Shown here: in pieces, positions 36,401 through 51,400 of the stretch
Layout: the number at the start of each line of letters is the position of its first letter
How positions within the stretch are numbered: position 1 is the stretch's first letter
Source: Meandrina meandrites
Lineage: Eukaryota > Cnidaria > Anthozoa > Scleractinia > Meandrinidae
DNA: 64,000 bases
Assembly (NCBI GenBank): GCA_963693305.1
Contig: OY855904.1
Span: 35,531,417 to 35,595,416 of the forward strand
Reading direction: 5' to 3'
Program-made: the position numbers and the translations under genes
Notes under the pieces: generated by a model
The model's database searches: none
What the model saw: the letters and a program-made list of their open reading frames with translations, nothing else
Told to the model about the DNA's origin: nothing

Positions 36401-39400
36401 TAAGATTTGTGTTTTGCCGTGTGGGGTTAGCCGTTATTTGGATCGTCACACAGTTACGCTTCTCCTCTTCTTGAATAGGGTGTCATTTGATTATTCGGGT
36501 TTTGGGCCTTAAAAAAGGGTATCAATTTTCGTTTTCTTTACCTTAAATAGGGTCAGGGTTTAAGAACCTTCGCGGCACACCCCTATCCGAAACCGGGGCT
36601 TTACCCAATCAATTCATTTGCTGCAGATGAATAAATATTACCATATGCACTAGTTTCTGGTACATGTTGTTGCAGCTGCTACATTTTCAATATATAATAA
36701 TATTCACTGATACCATGTATAAAGGCATTCTAAAGACTCTACAGGATGCCTTTTGATCAGCTATGCAATGAATAAAATTATTATTCAATACACTGCTATG
36801 GTCATTCTGGCTTAATAATAATAATAACGAATTTTTAAACAGGATGGCCCTTCAGTACATGCGTACTGTTATCAAAGGGGTCCTGTAAAAAGAAAAATAT
36901 ATATAACAATATAAAAATAAAAATACATCATATAAAAGGATAAAAGGTAAAAAGTTAAAAATCTATTAAATTATGCTTACTTAACCTATAAAAATAATTC
37001 GTTTAAAGACTGCCTAAATAAAACCCTACTGCTAGTTTGTCTAGTTTTTAAAGGTAAAGAATTAAAAATATTTGCACCAGAGAAATAAAAACTTTTTCGT
37101 GCAAATTCAAGTTTCACTTTAGGTAGAACAACAGTGGCTCTACAGTTCCTCGTATCACGATTATGCGTTAAAAAATTAAAATAGTTTTTAAAAGGGGTGC
37201 AAACGTTGCCTTGTAGGCAGTCAAAAACAAAATTACAGGCTTTTCTCATTAGAGTGTTCTCGACTGTGGGTAGGCGGAGTACACAAGTAAGACATGTAGG
37301 ATTTGGCAGAATGGTCCTGTGACTTCGTTGTTCCAGGTCTCTGATTTTGCGCTTGCGTGTTTCTGACCAACCAAGCGTACTTTGACCACAGTAAGTGAAA
37401 ATGGGCATGATCATTGTCCTGTAGATGCGTTCAGCGCTAAAGACATCAATGTTAGAACGGATTCATCGTAATAAATTTACTCTCCCAGCTGCTTTTTTGT
37501 ACGTTTTTAAAAAGTGCGTGTCAAGATTTAGTGTGGGATCTAAATGAACGCCGAGGTATTTGTAGGTTGTTGTCGTGTTTATGCGGCATCCGTTTACCGT
37601 CAAGTTTAATTCTTTGCCATCGAAACAATTTAATCTTTTCGCTGTTCCAAACAACATAACTTCAGTTTTTCCTTTTTTAAGATTGATGACAAGTTCATTG
37701 TCTCTAAACCAGTCAGCGAGACTTTTGATGTCTTCACCGAGATTGTGTTGTATAGCATCCAAGTCTTTCGAGGAGGTGAAAATAACTGTGTCGTCTGCGT
37801 AGGTGATAATTTTGGAGTAACGAAGCGGCTGATGAACGTCATTAAAGTGAATCAAGAACAATAGCGGACCTAGAATACTTCCTTGGGGAACACCTGTGAA
37901 AACAGGATTAGGTTCAGACAGCACTCCTTTAAATTGGACGAGCTGCTTCCGGAGAAACAGATAATCCGTAAACCAGTTCAGTTCATTGTCCTGTATGCCA
38001 TAACAAGACAGTTTTTCTAATAAAACTGAGTGGCTGATGGTGTCAAACGCCTTTGTTAAGTCAATGAACACAGCTCCTGTAGCTTTCCCGCCATCTGCTT
38101 CTTTCCGGATTAAGTCTGTAAACAGAGTCACCGCCAATTGGCCTGATTGGTTCACACACTGTACATATTATACATCAGTGATTAAACTCCCTTTCTATCA
38201 CACTTGGTAAATGGACATACACTGTAATTAGAGACAACAATGAACAATAATGGTTAAGCATGTTACTTACCTGGGCTCTTAACTGTTGGTTTCCCATTGC
38301 AGCTGCCACAGTAGTTGGAGATGTACATGTCTGAGTATTATGCTCACCATCCTTATTATGCATTTCATCTTGGCATGGACTATCATGAGAACTTCCCATC
38401 CCCTCAGTAAGAAAATCTACAACACTTGTTGCCATGTACTTGACAAGTGGTTCTTTCTCGTTTGTCTTGTTGGATCTCTGTTGCACGGCAAGTTTCTCTC
38501 TACTTTTACGCATGTTCCAAAAAAATTCCTTCATAGAATCAATTCTTGGTGGCAGTTCTGCTAGGAAAACACACAATTCATTGTCCGTGATGGTGAAAAT
38601 CCCACAACAAAAGTATTCGCCACCACTAACTACATAAAATACGCTCAGTATGAAGAAGAAGAGAAGTGATACATGTAGTTCAACATTGTTTGATCAAAGT
38701 TTATGATATTTCATTGCAGCAGAAGGGGAAATCATGAATACTTTATGGTTTGGGATTTCTCCTGTTATGGTGCACAAGGGAGCTACCACCACCCACAACA
38801 CCATTTGGTACTTTGTATTGTCACACAACCTTTTAAACTTCTGTACAGGACTACCTTTTTAAAGCACCTGTCTGAGTGCCATGAAAGTAAACTGTTATTT
38901 TATATTCATCATGAAAGTGTTTAGAATTGGTTTACTGTCACACACATTCTTCAAATGTTATTAAGCATACCTTCAGTTTGTTGTCCAGCACCTGCATCTT
39001 GATCCTTAGAGGAAAAGACAAAATGGATGGTAACAAATTTATGAAAAAAAGCATTAACAACTGCATCACTTGATGGCAGTTGGATTCCTGGTAGACAAAT
39101 GCAATAATGCCCGGGCCAATGGTTAGCACAACCCCTGCAACCAGGATATAACATGTATACAAGTATGTATACAAGTGGAAGAGGAACGGGAAGGGAATAG
39201 AAATCTGTAGCCACACAGAGGGAAGATACTCTTGTGACTAGCTACAATAAGATTCTCCTGCCAGTTTGGACCAAGTAGTTGGCCAAGTGGAAGCACATGA
39301 GTGAACAAACAAAGGGGAATTGTGTTACCGGACTAGCCCTGGGTGGCCCTCCAAAAGCAGCCATACAGCAAAGGTAACTAAAATTGCATTCATTATTAAA

Positions 39401-42400
39401 ATATATTATTACAGTCAATATTTAAGTTACATTATAATAATTTCATTGGGCTTTGCAGCGTATTTTGTGGGATAAAATAGAGAATTCAAGAGAACTTTAG
39501 AGCAAAAATTGTTTTGAGTAAGTTTGTGGTTTTCTGCTCTTTCGAGCCTGATTTTCAATCAGGAATAAACACTGACTCAATGCTGGCAGTGTTGAAGATA
39601 TCACTCACTGTTTTGTATTCCTTTTCTACATGCCCTAGATGAAATTATTATAATAGCAATAGAGTTGATGTTCTTGGGCATAAAATTAATAGTTTTTGGC
39701 CCTTCTCTGAGTTCATTTGCCTAAGCTTGAGTCAAAAAACATATTTACTCCTGCAAACATCAACTCTTGTGTCATTTATTGCATACTTCACTCCTTGGGC
39801 TGGCTGTGGATGGGGTGTCTGTTGGTGTGCTGGCAGAAATGTCATCACTGTCAGTTGTCACATGAAGTGGACTAGCACCACAGGTTCCACCAGGATGTCT
39901 GAGCAATGAGCTACTTGAACTTGTATTATGCACATTCTCAATAAACTTTAAGTTCTCAGAATCAACTGGAAATGAGGTTTGCACACCAAGAAGAAGAAAG
40001 ATACAACGTTGCACCACTCCTTTGCAGGCATCAATAAAAACTTGGTCAAGTGAGACTTCATTTTCTAAGAAAGAAGAGAAAAATAATGAAAGTGGGATAA
40101 CCAACAACTGTAGTATATTACCTTTTCAATAACCTTGGTATTTAAATTAAAACAAGCTACAGGTAATTAATTTTATGTTTTACTTAATATACTTTGGGAT
40201 ATCCAGCAATATCCCCCCTCCTGGGAAAATAAAATTATAGTGCTGGAAATTCTGGGAAACCGGTTGGCAGTGAGTTTCCTAATAAAAGAAAGCCTTGAAA
40301 GTAATGGCATCATTTCAAGAGCAGCTCAGAATGGGGGTTTATTGTTATAATGGTTACTGTATTGAATTCAAGATCAAGCAGTCTGGATTCTAGTGCTGTC
40401 TGCAGTCATTGTGTTAATGTGTTCTTGGGCAACTCACACAGAGCTTCTTGCAGTCTCCCACCAAAAGAAGGAGCGATATTAAGGTAATGCAGTGGTGCAG
40501 GTCACACTGGCCTGGGTGTAGATCGTATCTTAAGCTGTGTTCACACTAGGCCGAAACATGATTAGTCTGATCATGAATGAAACATGTTTCGCTAAGAAAA
40601 GTGTTCACATCAGACGGTGTGTTGCACAAATTATGATCGAAACATGTTTATTCTTAACATGATTGAAACAACCTCAAGAGGTAGTTTCGATCATGATCAG
40701 ACGAAACATGTTCAAAATGGCAAACATGTGGAGAGGCCATGGGTGCCCATAAGATCCAAAATTTGGCCTATTAGCCATGTTCTAAACAAGCAGGGGACTG
40801 GGTACGAACATATTTTCTCTTCGGTACAAACATTCAATATCGATTGAATTGAAAAATGGGGCATGTCATCTGAAAGAGCATCCAAAAATTAGTAAATTCA
40901 CTAAATTTCACGGTTATTAGTTTAAACCCAAAGGCATGGTACACTTAGTATGGATTGGAGGGACGGGCGTCCTCCAATCCATACTAAGCTCTCTTATTTT
41001 AAAAGTGTACCATGCCTTTGCATTTAAACCAATAACCATCAAATTTGGTAAATTTACTAATTTTTGGATGCTCTTTCAGATGACGGGCTCCATTTTTAAT
41101 TCAATCGATATTGAATATTTGTACCAAGAAAAAATATGTTCGTACCCAGTCCCCTGCTCGTTTAGAACATGGCCAATTATGAGACCAAATGTTTTGTTGA
41201 AGTATGGGCCAATTTTGCGATACAACGGCAGTTATTCACGATGGGTTGAAAGCAGAATATTTGGGAAAACATCGCCACAAAACTTAACGGAAGCGGCTGC
41301 AAGCGCAATACAAAACCAAAATTTACAAAAATTCTTCTTGTACCAATGATAGCGCAAATGCTAGCTAATGCTGTCTGCTCGCCAAACGCTGGAAAGCCCT
41401 TCTCCTCCGAAGGGCTTGAATGTTGACACTAAACTAAATAGTGAATGCAAATGTTGTTATTTTGTACAAGACTTATACGAGTACCGTAAAACTGCATAAA
41501 TTACACAAACAGGCATGAAACGTGTTTGAAAATGACATCTGATGTGAACAATGCATTTACAAACATGTTCAGGTGAAACATGTTTACTCTAAACATGTTT
41601 CGGGATAAATGTGAACACAGCATGGTAGGCACACGAGATATTCGAACTACTGTACAATTTACTTTGCCCTTCTTTTAAAAGACAAACCGAAGGAGGAAGA
41701 ACCTTTGCAGTTCTAACTTGCCAAGCATGGAACAGCCTGCCACTTGAGCTAAGGAAAAAACCTTCACTTAACAGTTTTCGAAATAGTTTTTCCAGTTCAA
41801 TTTTAAGAAAACAGCATTTTATTGACCATTTTTAATTTAAGATTATCGTTTTCAAATAGTTTTTAATTAGTTTTGTGATTAATAATTTCATTTCTTATAT
41901 ATTACAACAACATTTTATTGACCATTTTAATTTAAGATTATCCTTTTTAGAATAGTTTTTAATTAGTTTTGTGATTAATAATTTCGTTTCTTATATATTA
42001 TTGTATATCTTAGTTTTTTAACAATTGTAAATAGGAGGGCCACAGGTTTATTAGCTTTATAGCTATTAAGTGCTACCCTCTATAAATAAAGACGTTACCT
42101 TACCTTACCTTACCTAGCTTTAGAAAAGGCAGTCCAGATCAAGCTGCATTTAATTTACATTACTTACTAGTACCTGAAACTTGTTGCTGTAAAGGTGATG
42201 TTTCTTCCTCTTCAGAGTGCTCACTGGAGGACCGGTCACAGTGTATATCCATACTACTTGACTTTTTTATTTCAAGTCCTTCTTTAAGAGAAAGCAATTG
42301 CTGACGGAGACGGTACACATTTTTGTATACTTCAATCATTTCCTTAGATCTAAAGACATAAGGCTTTCATTACTATGTTTTCAGCTAATCAAAGCAACTC

Positions 42401-45400
42401 AGTTATTACCCTGCAAATTGTAATAGCTCAAATATAGTATTAAAACAAATTATCATTAAGTGGATGTTCTACAATAATATCAATATGCTATAGTCAACTA
42501 CTGGGAACATTTTTGTTGTACTTGACAAATAGCTTCTCCATCTGCTCCACAGAACGGAAAAGAGACAAAGAAGATTTCTGTGCATTTTCAAGGTTTCCTT
42601 CTCATTAAAATGTATCCTAGTTTCACTTTAGAGTGAATGCAATAGTTTCTCTAAACCTTTAACCCTACATGTATGTAACCATTAATTTATTTAATTTATT
42701 AATTAATCTTTTTAAACAAAATGCAATGCATTAGCAGGTCTTGTTTTTCAACAAGCCATTCAATAAGTACTATTGTTTACTAGTTTGAATTCAGCCATAC
42801 ATATGTCAGCAGTCAAACTGAAAATGACTACAATTGAAGCCTTCTTGTGACCACTCCCCTAACCAGCCAGTTCCCTTCACTGTTCAGTGACCACCCTCTA
42901 AAAACTTGTTTACATCATCAGAAAAAAATTGTTATTAAATGCTCCCACAAGTGAAGTCCTGCAACACTTTGGAATTAAATTATGCTTGTCATCAACCATA
43001 TACATGTAACTGTATACTGCTGTATCAGTCCACTGTATTTGCAATCTTTTTGCCATGTTGGAAGCTCTTGTAGATGACCAGCATCTACTTTTTCAGTAGG
43101 AAACCAACAACAAGTTTTCGCTTTGTAAAGGACCAACTCCAATTATGACCACCTTTTCAAAATGTTAACATACTGATGGATCGCTTATAAGAGCTTCAAC
43201 TTTAATCACCACTACCACCACCACCACCCAGTCTCACACTAAACCCAGTCACAAGTTCATCAGTCTCCTACCTCCAAGAAACACTCAGGTATCATGGTTA
43301 AATACGAATGACTGCCAGAAGAACATGAGGGGAAAAACATAATAAATCTCACACAAATATATTTAATTGACCACTACATGTACATGTTAAAATGCTTTTG
43401 ATGTCTTGTTCTATACCTTGAGTTTCGGAGAGCTGCTGGTAAGAGTCCACTGTGTTTTAGTATACAGGAAAATGTGAAGCGGCTCACAGTATCCAGAAGA
43501 GGAATATTTACAACCTCACTTGTGTCCCAATCTACAAAGGTTAATAGCAAAATTAATGTCTTATGAAATATTCATCATGTCACAAGTGTGGGACAAAGAA
43601 AAAATCTGAGTCCCAACAGGAATTTAACCCATGAGCTAAAAGACTCACGGTGAGCATGCTCACCATGAGTTCTCATAACTCCATGGATAGAGTGGCCACC
43701 CGGTGTTTGCGAGGTCATGGGTTTGATTTCCGTCGGGGACTCAGATTTTTTCTTTGCCCCATACTCACGACATATTTCATCTTTTACATTTCATTACCGG
43801 GTTCAAATTTGATTCCCATCAGGGAATCAGATTTTTTCTTTGTCATATACAACACGTATACCAGTAAAAAGTACATTCTAGTGACTACACATCATCATCA
43901 TCACTGTCATAGTCACCGTCTCCATCATTGTTGTCATTATCACTGTCATCATCATCATTGTTACATTTAACTCATTAGTTAGGTGCCCTTCATATTTTAA
44001 ATTCTTACTAGACCTTACTAACAGTAGCGCACTTAATTGTTAATAATTATACTGTACCTCTGCTTTTTGCATAGTTCTGCATTTTTTCCCAAAGAGACTG
44101 AACAGCTTCTGATTCAGGTCCATGAGCCAAATCCAGTAACAATAAAATGTCAGCAGGAAGGTTAAACTTTGTCACCTCTACCTTATCAGGCACTGAGTCA
44201 TTCATTAGGCTGGACAGTGATACCACCATGGCTTTTTCTGTCACAATAATAATAAATTGGGTAAGTACACAGAGATAGAACAATTGTTAACCAACCATGA
44301 TGTGGATGAACTGTTACCTCGTTCAGGATCTCTGTCTTCCAGACCATTCCATAGGAGGGGGGAATTGAGCCACTTTTCACAATCTTTCTCTTCGTGAGAC
44401 ACACCAGGGCCTGCTAGCATGCCACCTAATGTTTGTCCCACCAGAAGAGCCAAGGCCCTCTCAAGATCTACCAGCCACACCCAACTTGCTACAGGTTGAG
44501 CAAGTGGGAGAGCAGCAGGATCAATCTTCTCTGGAACACCTTAAAGTGAATACATAAACCACAAAGAAAACATCATTAACTACAGTAACTTAATATAGGT
44601 GGCCATCAGAGTTGAAGGTCTTTGCTAGCCTGTTAGCCTAAGACTAATCAAAAAAGCAGTCAGTGCAGCAAAATTGTGCGCTTAGAAGCTGGTGAGCTGG
44701 TAGAAATTTTGAATCATGAACGTAAAATTTAACTTACAGTTTTTGGAAAAAAGAAAAACAAGTTATTTAATGAACTGGAGGTTTCATACAATTCTACCCA
44801 TGATCTTAATAAAAAAAGATGCAACAACTGCTGTTCTACCCTGTGTATTCTTTCTCTTCATAATTCCACTTGTTTGTTGAAGACTGGTCACTTGCCTTCC
44901 AAAATATGCAGTGTACATACAGAATAAAGTAACTGTCAAAGCAAATGATGAAGCAAATGAAGAAACGATCTTGAAGCTTCCAAACACCACATGAAGATGT
45001 GCAAAGCTTTTTTCCGTCATATTCTTTTATTGAAAGTGAGAAAAGGTTTAAATTCTGAGACCAATTACAAAATTTGAAAAGATAATTGTTTTTTCTTACA
45101 ATTCTTTGAAATCTAACTGCTAGCCCTTACCAAAATTGAAGTGCAGATTGTATACTTTTTGTATACAAAGAGTATACAGATTTTGTACTACATCGGTTGT
45201 GTGTATATATTTAGTATACATCAAATATACATCAAGCCAAAATTCACTTTGCTATTTCACATTTGATGTATACAATATGTATACATCAAGGCTATGATGT
45301 ATACTTGTTGTATACATCAGTACTCTGTTGAGGTTATGATGTATACTTTTTGTATACAACTACTGGCAAACTTATATTTACACTGACTGTGGTGTATACT

Positions 45401-48400
45401 TTGAGTATACATCAACACCTAAGCAAGCCATGCCAGGTGGTTTTCATATACATTTTGTATACATCATGTTGCTTTTACCAATAATGCATTAGAAGCAGAG
45501 TATTTTTGGTCAGCAGTTATCATTCAAAAGATTGTCATTCTGTCTGCCATTTTTGAAAGTCAGTTGATGCTGCATGTGCAAATGTGTTGACCAGCATGAA
45601 ATTGCCTCTCAAAGGATGTCTAAATGTTAGTTATATGGACCTGCTACTTCTTAGAAAGTAAGTAATACAGCAGAGTTTCATTTAATTGTGCTTGAAGTAG
45701 TAACAGAAGCAGCAGAAGTTTATAATCAGCCACAACTGCTTTACATTCGATTTGAACAACAGCAAGTTAGTAAGCTCAACTTAAAACTGTGCCATCCCAG
45801 TGTTTATATACATTTTGGTTCCTTTTGAGCCAAGGCTTCGATCTTATATACCATTACACATTTCTAGGATCAGTTCTAACAGTAATGATGACTCTACAAG
45901 AGGACCTTATAAGAGAGAATTAAGCTGCTGGTATTTGGTTGTGCATCACCTTTCTGCGAAAAACATGTAATCCTACTTAGGTTGAAACTGAGCATTGTGA
46001 TTTCCAAAGGAATTAAAGTATTTTTCACTAATAAATCAATGAATAAAGTGTAGTTCACAAATCCTGAAAGCATGAATGGATTGTTGTATGTTGTGTGCCT
46101 CCCAGTCATTTTCATTGAACTTTTGATTATATGGATTGAAGAAGCGTTGTTGTATACCAAGTAGCAAATGTGAGAAATGTATTTTTGTATTTGTATACAG
46201 AAAGTATACTTCTTGCCATACCAAGTAGGTTCCAAATGTGTATACTATTAGTATATGCCTTTTCTCATGAGGTATACTTTTTGTATACTTTCAGCGTTCC
46301 AAATTACTACTACAAAAAGTATACATCTGTTGTATACTTTTTGTATACACAGTGTAGTATACTTCCTATACAAATGCTGTATACTAAAAGTATAGTTGAT
46401 TTTGATAAGGGAGTACATAGGAAGGAGTTTTAAGCCAGTTAGGCCTAAAATGCCCCATAATTTTTCACAGAAAAATATTTTCATACCTGATGATGTAGAA
46501 AAAAGAGGATTTGTTTAGGGTCTTTTTGATTGGAAAAGATGATTTTGTTTTCTGCCTTCAACACAAAGAGATGTTTACTAAAAGTATAATTGACCATTAA
46601 TCAATGTACCAGCTGGGCAACAATTAAGTTATGGGTATTGTCACAAAGTTCACCTTGAACTGGCCACTCAAGCTCTTGTTCCTCTAGAACTGCTGCTGCA
46701 GGAAGAGCCTTATTAAGTCTGTCTACAGATGGAAGAAGGGCCAGCAAGGATGGCAGCAATGGCTTGATGGTCTCCAGTGGCATAAGCAATAGAGAATGGA
46801 CCAGTACAGATAATGCAGAACCTGCTATGGACTGATACACTACACCTGAAGGGGAAGCATACATGTGACTTTTAGTGCTAATAATTATGGTAGTCACAGA
46901 CTGATTGAACACTTCACAAAATCAAACAGCAACTTCTGATCACATAGTGTGTAGCATACAATGCACAAGTCATAACAACAAGTTAATCTACAAGTCAAAA
47001 CATACTAGAAAGATGAACCAAAAGCATTGTGAAGTACATTATTAAGTCAGTACACTGCGGGCATGACATTCATACTTAAATATTATTTCAGACATGAAAT
47101 TACAGACATTGTAAGTATGTTTTTTTTGTTTCTCAATGTCAGCTTCTAAGCTCAAGGTGCAGTATAATTATCTGTGATCATTCACATAAAATGTAATATA
47201 ATTTCAAGAAGAATTTAAAAGAAACAAAAAGGGAAAGACAACTGTCCCTTGTCTTACTGTGCCTTTCATATTGTCTCTTAACAAATCCTACTATGTGTAC
47301 ATAACAATCAAGTAGAGGCAATTCAACTGTACCTTGGAGTTTATCTCTGATACAACTAGCTGTTGATCCCGAATAGCGTGTTAACAGTTTATAGGCTTGA
47401 TCCAGTACCTCACCAGCACAAGGAAGTAAAAGCAATAAATGGCTCTGAAGAACTTTTGTGGCAGTGTCATTCTACAATGAGGAAAGAATGAGAACAAAGA
47501 GTTCCTTTTTAAATGTAGATGAAATAACTCTTGTTAGGATCTGAGAATGATGACTACATGGGATTCAAAAACAATCCATGAGAAAACAAGCCAAATACAT
47601 ATGTGTCAATTAATGCCCCATTTTTCACAAGCAATAAAAATCATATTATTGCCTAGCTAAGACAGTCAGGGGCACAGTCTCGCAATCTATTCTCAAGACC
47701 ATTAATTTTCCTGAGCAGTGTGAACTGCAGAAACAAAATGAAATGAATAAATGATCTGCACAGTTATGAAAGGCAATTTAAGCAATTGGAACTTTTAGCC
47801 AGAAAATGTTTTGGCTTCAACAGGATTTGAACCCATATGACCTGCATTACCAGCGCAATGCTCTACCAACTGAACTATGAAGCCATACACTGGGAGCAAA
47901 TTTTGTCATCTAAAACACCTCTGCAATAATCCCCCACTTACAGAAAAAAAAACACATGTGATGATTGCAAACATGTTTGATGCACCCATTTTTTGCCATT
48001 CACAACAATCATGATGTTTAAGGCACTGCAAACCTTTTCTGTGGTGTCTAATTAGGCCTGATCTTTATCACCTGTAACAAAGAACTTACCACAGAGTCTG
48101 GACTCTGACAATGTGCTAACAAATGCTTCAGAAATGACAACAACAACTGCCGCAGGTAAGAATGACTGTCGTCTTGTGTTACGCTGTCACCGTTTGTGGG
48201 TGTGTCATTGTTACAGACCTCACTCTCAATATGAGCTAAAGCTTTTTCCTACAAAAAGGCACATTTTGTAAAACATACTTAAGAATGTTGTATTCAATCT
48301 TTAAAACACAAAATAAAAACAAAGAATCACAGCCACACTATGAGTAAATTGCAATAAAATTAATAGACTAACTAAAAAGACAAAAGAGCAAATGACAACT

Positions 48401-51400
48401 TGAAGAGACATTGCTTTACATACCACATGAAAACTTAAGTTTCTCAGCAAAGTTTTCAACAGCACATCAGTTAACTTGGAATTATGTCTTTCTCCCAAGT
48501 CCTTTTGGGTCCCAAATAAATTCTCTTCATCTTTAACCATTCCAGAGAATCCCAATAGTGTTGCAATGTGTCTGTCATCTTGCATGCTTGTAAGGATTAT
48601 GCTCAGTTGTTTGCGCTGTAAAAAAGACTCAGTTCAATAATTTCATAGAAGTGGTAATGAATTAATGACTGTATTACAATATAATTATATCATTCTATAA
48701 AAAAACTGTTCAACAATACAAATTGAAATATCCCTAGTAACTGAAACCATAATTTTAATAAGTAATTTTATACACTGAACATGACTCACAGTCATTTCCA
48801 TAGTTTAAAACATTACTGTTCATGTAAAATCCAACCAACATCAACAAGGAGGCAAATTATTGAGCTTGAATATCAATCAACAATACACACAGAATATATA
48901 ATTGTTATAATAACTGTGTTACCTGTGGATTTATTGATTACCCTGTAGTAGAATGTCAAAGATGACAAGGTCGAAAGTATTATGAGCCAACCTGACAATG
49001 ATCTGGCAAATTTCAAGTACTATTTCCAAAACAAAAGCTCAAGCCCGTAGGCCGAGTGCTTATATTGTTGCAACAAGGTATAAAAACAATGTTAACGTTA
49101 ACATTTTTAAACGATGGCGAAGAACTCGGGTGGAGAAAAATGTCCATTCTTTCAGGAGGCCTGTTTAGAGATTACAATTTCCATTAGGTTTCAAAGCGTT
49201 TGACTCTCTGAATTGTTGGCAAAGCAAATTTGTCATTGAAGTAGAGCAAAAAGAACGAAGAGTTATATCCACCAAAAACAATTTATGTAATAGTATTTAG
49301 TATCTGACGCTATCTGTATTTAAGGAATTGTTGTTAGCATTATTTCCGATTCCATGAGTTGTATTGTTAAAAAAATTTCAAGGATACTACAGCCTACTAA
49401 ATATTCATTGATTTTGTGCAAGTTGTCGATGTGCATAATTTAGTGGTATATACCACTCTCACTGGAGACTGGTATACTCTTTTTCATTGGGTATCCAAAT
49501 GCATGCATGTGATGTGGTATGCATCTCGTGATTGGAAGTTAACTTAATGAATTATTAACGAGTTTGAGAAGGACTTTTCAAGACCTGTGTTGACTTTGTC
49601 CTATCTCAGGATTCTCGTTATTAAAGATGAAGGGTCTTAATGCATTAAGACATTCGTTATATATTGGTTACAAACAGTCATCACACTGCACCAAGCTTAC
49701 CTCTCCTACAGTCAGAGAGTCCCAGCTATCTGGTGCTTGGGGAAGTAAACTATGCAGCACTTCCATTCTTTCTGGTAAAGGTGGCAAGAGCAAAGATGCA
49801 CCAACTGATAATGCTTCATTCACTGCCTATACAACGTGAATCATGAAATAATTATTTACTTTTGGCACCTCAAAAGAGGGTGCTTATTTGAGACAGGGTG
49901 CTTATTCGGGACAGGGCGCTTATTTAATTTTTTGAGAAACAACCATTTAATTTTCAAAACAAAATTTTAAGGGGGGTCCTTCTTAACTACAGATCTAGAG
50001 CAGTTGCTAGGGAATTCCTGAAGACCAGTTTTAGTGGCAAGCCATTTTGAACCGTTTTGTAACGCTAAATGGTAAATTTTGTGGGGCAGGAAATACCTGC
50101 TTGAAATATTGACATTGCGCCTGCATAACTAGTGCCAGTCCTAAACCGCGCGTTAGAATTTAAAATCCCTAAAACTTGGAGGAAAAAAGGAAGAGTTCTG
50201 AATTTTTTAAAGAATCGGAGATAACATAGCCTTCTTTATAATCCTACGTATGGGATTACCGTTTACAAGAAAGAAAAAAGCGCTACTGAAGAAAGTCTGA
50301 AAATACGGGTGTTTATTATGTCATAACTTTTACAATAATGCAAATTTTGTAAAACCCATACGAAGCATTAAGCATGTGGACGTTCTTTATCTATTGGCAC
50401 TGATTTTAACTTTCAGTTTTATATGCCCTTTAAGTTTTAGGGTTTTTTCTATTCTGGCCACGCCACTTGTCAAATATGGCCGTTATTTGAAACTCTTGAA
50501 GGACTCTTCAATTGAACAAAGTTGCGGAAAACGCTTATCCGTAGCAGGTCAAGTTTCCAAAATATGGCGGTTAGATACCTTCCTTAGCAACAACTTAGTA
50601 GTTAAGAAGGACCCCCCTTAATAAATATTAAAATAACTAACAATAACAGAAACTGTGGCAGTAACAAATTGCTGAAAGTTCATTTACTTTTAAGAGAATT
50701 GTTCATTTTAGCAGTAAATATATACATGTATGGTACGGTGAATGTTCATGAGTTTATCTATTCAAGTCATAGGGGCGCTTATAAGAATGGGGGCGTTTAT
50801 TAGAATGAGGGCGCTTATTGGAATAGGGGCGCTTATTGATGAACACACATTCGAAGTGGGGCGCTTATTCGGAAGGGGGCGCTTATTAGAAGGAGGGCTC
50901 TAAATCGAATCATTACGGTAATCTAATTTATCAGACAAATACTATGTATCACGTACATGTATATGCAGTCATAAATTATGCAGATTAAAGAAGCAGCAAA
51001 TCAGCACAAACAAGTGGTTAATAGTAATGAGATATTTCCCGGCCAAGTTCAAGGAGGTTTCTACGGTAATTATTTGTGGTCTTGCATACAATAATTACAT
51101 TTATATCGTACAAATTTCATGTGAATATGATCAGATGTGCAAACAAACAAATATGAAACAAGTTAAACATGACATCTTAAGAATCCCAACTGGCAGGAGC
51201 CCGACCAGTTGGCTATTTACATGTTTTGGCCATTCCTGAGTTGTGCAGGGAACTGGGGCAAGTTTCAAATTTTTACCAATCAATAAACGGACACCACCAC
51301 ATAAAAGATCACATCGAGATTGGTAATTTGACCAAGTTTAATGCTTTTAGGACGAAAAGAGACCAATTAAGTTAGGGACCTTCAAACATGGTTCAAACTC

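Noticed and set aside
40936..41349. 137-codon open frame
   Set aside because: It runs through the loop and one arm of a long foldback; no protein-like features.
43650..43970. 106-codon frame with a His-rich end
   Set aside because: SINE sequence followed by a TCA microsatellite.
46170..46433. Frames rich in Tyr-Thr-Phe-Leu on both strands
   Set aside because: Translation of GTATAC arrays.
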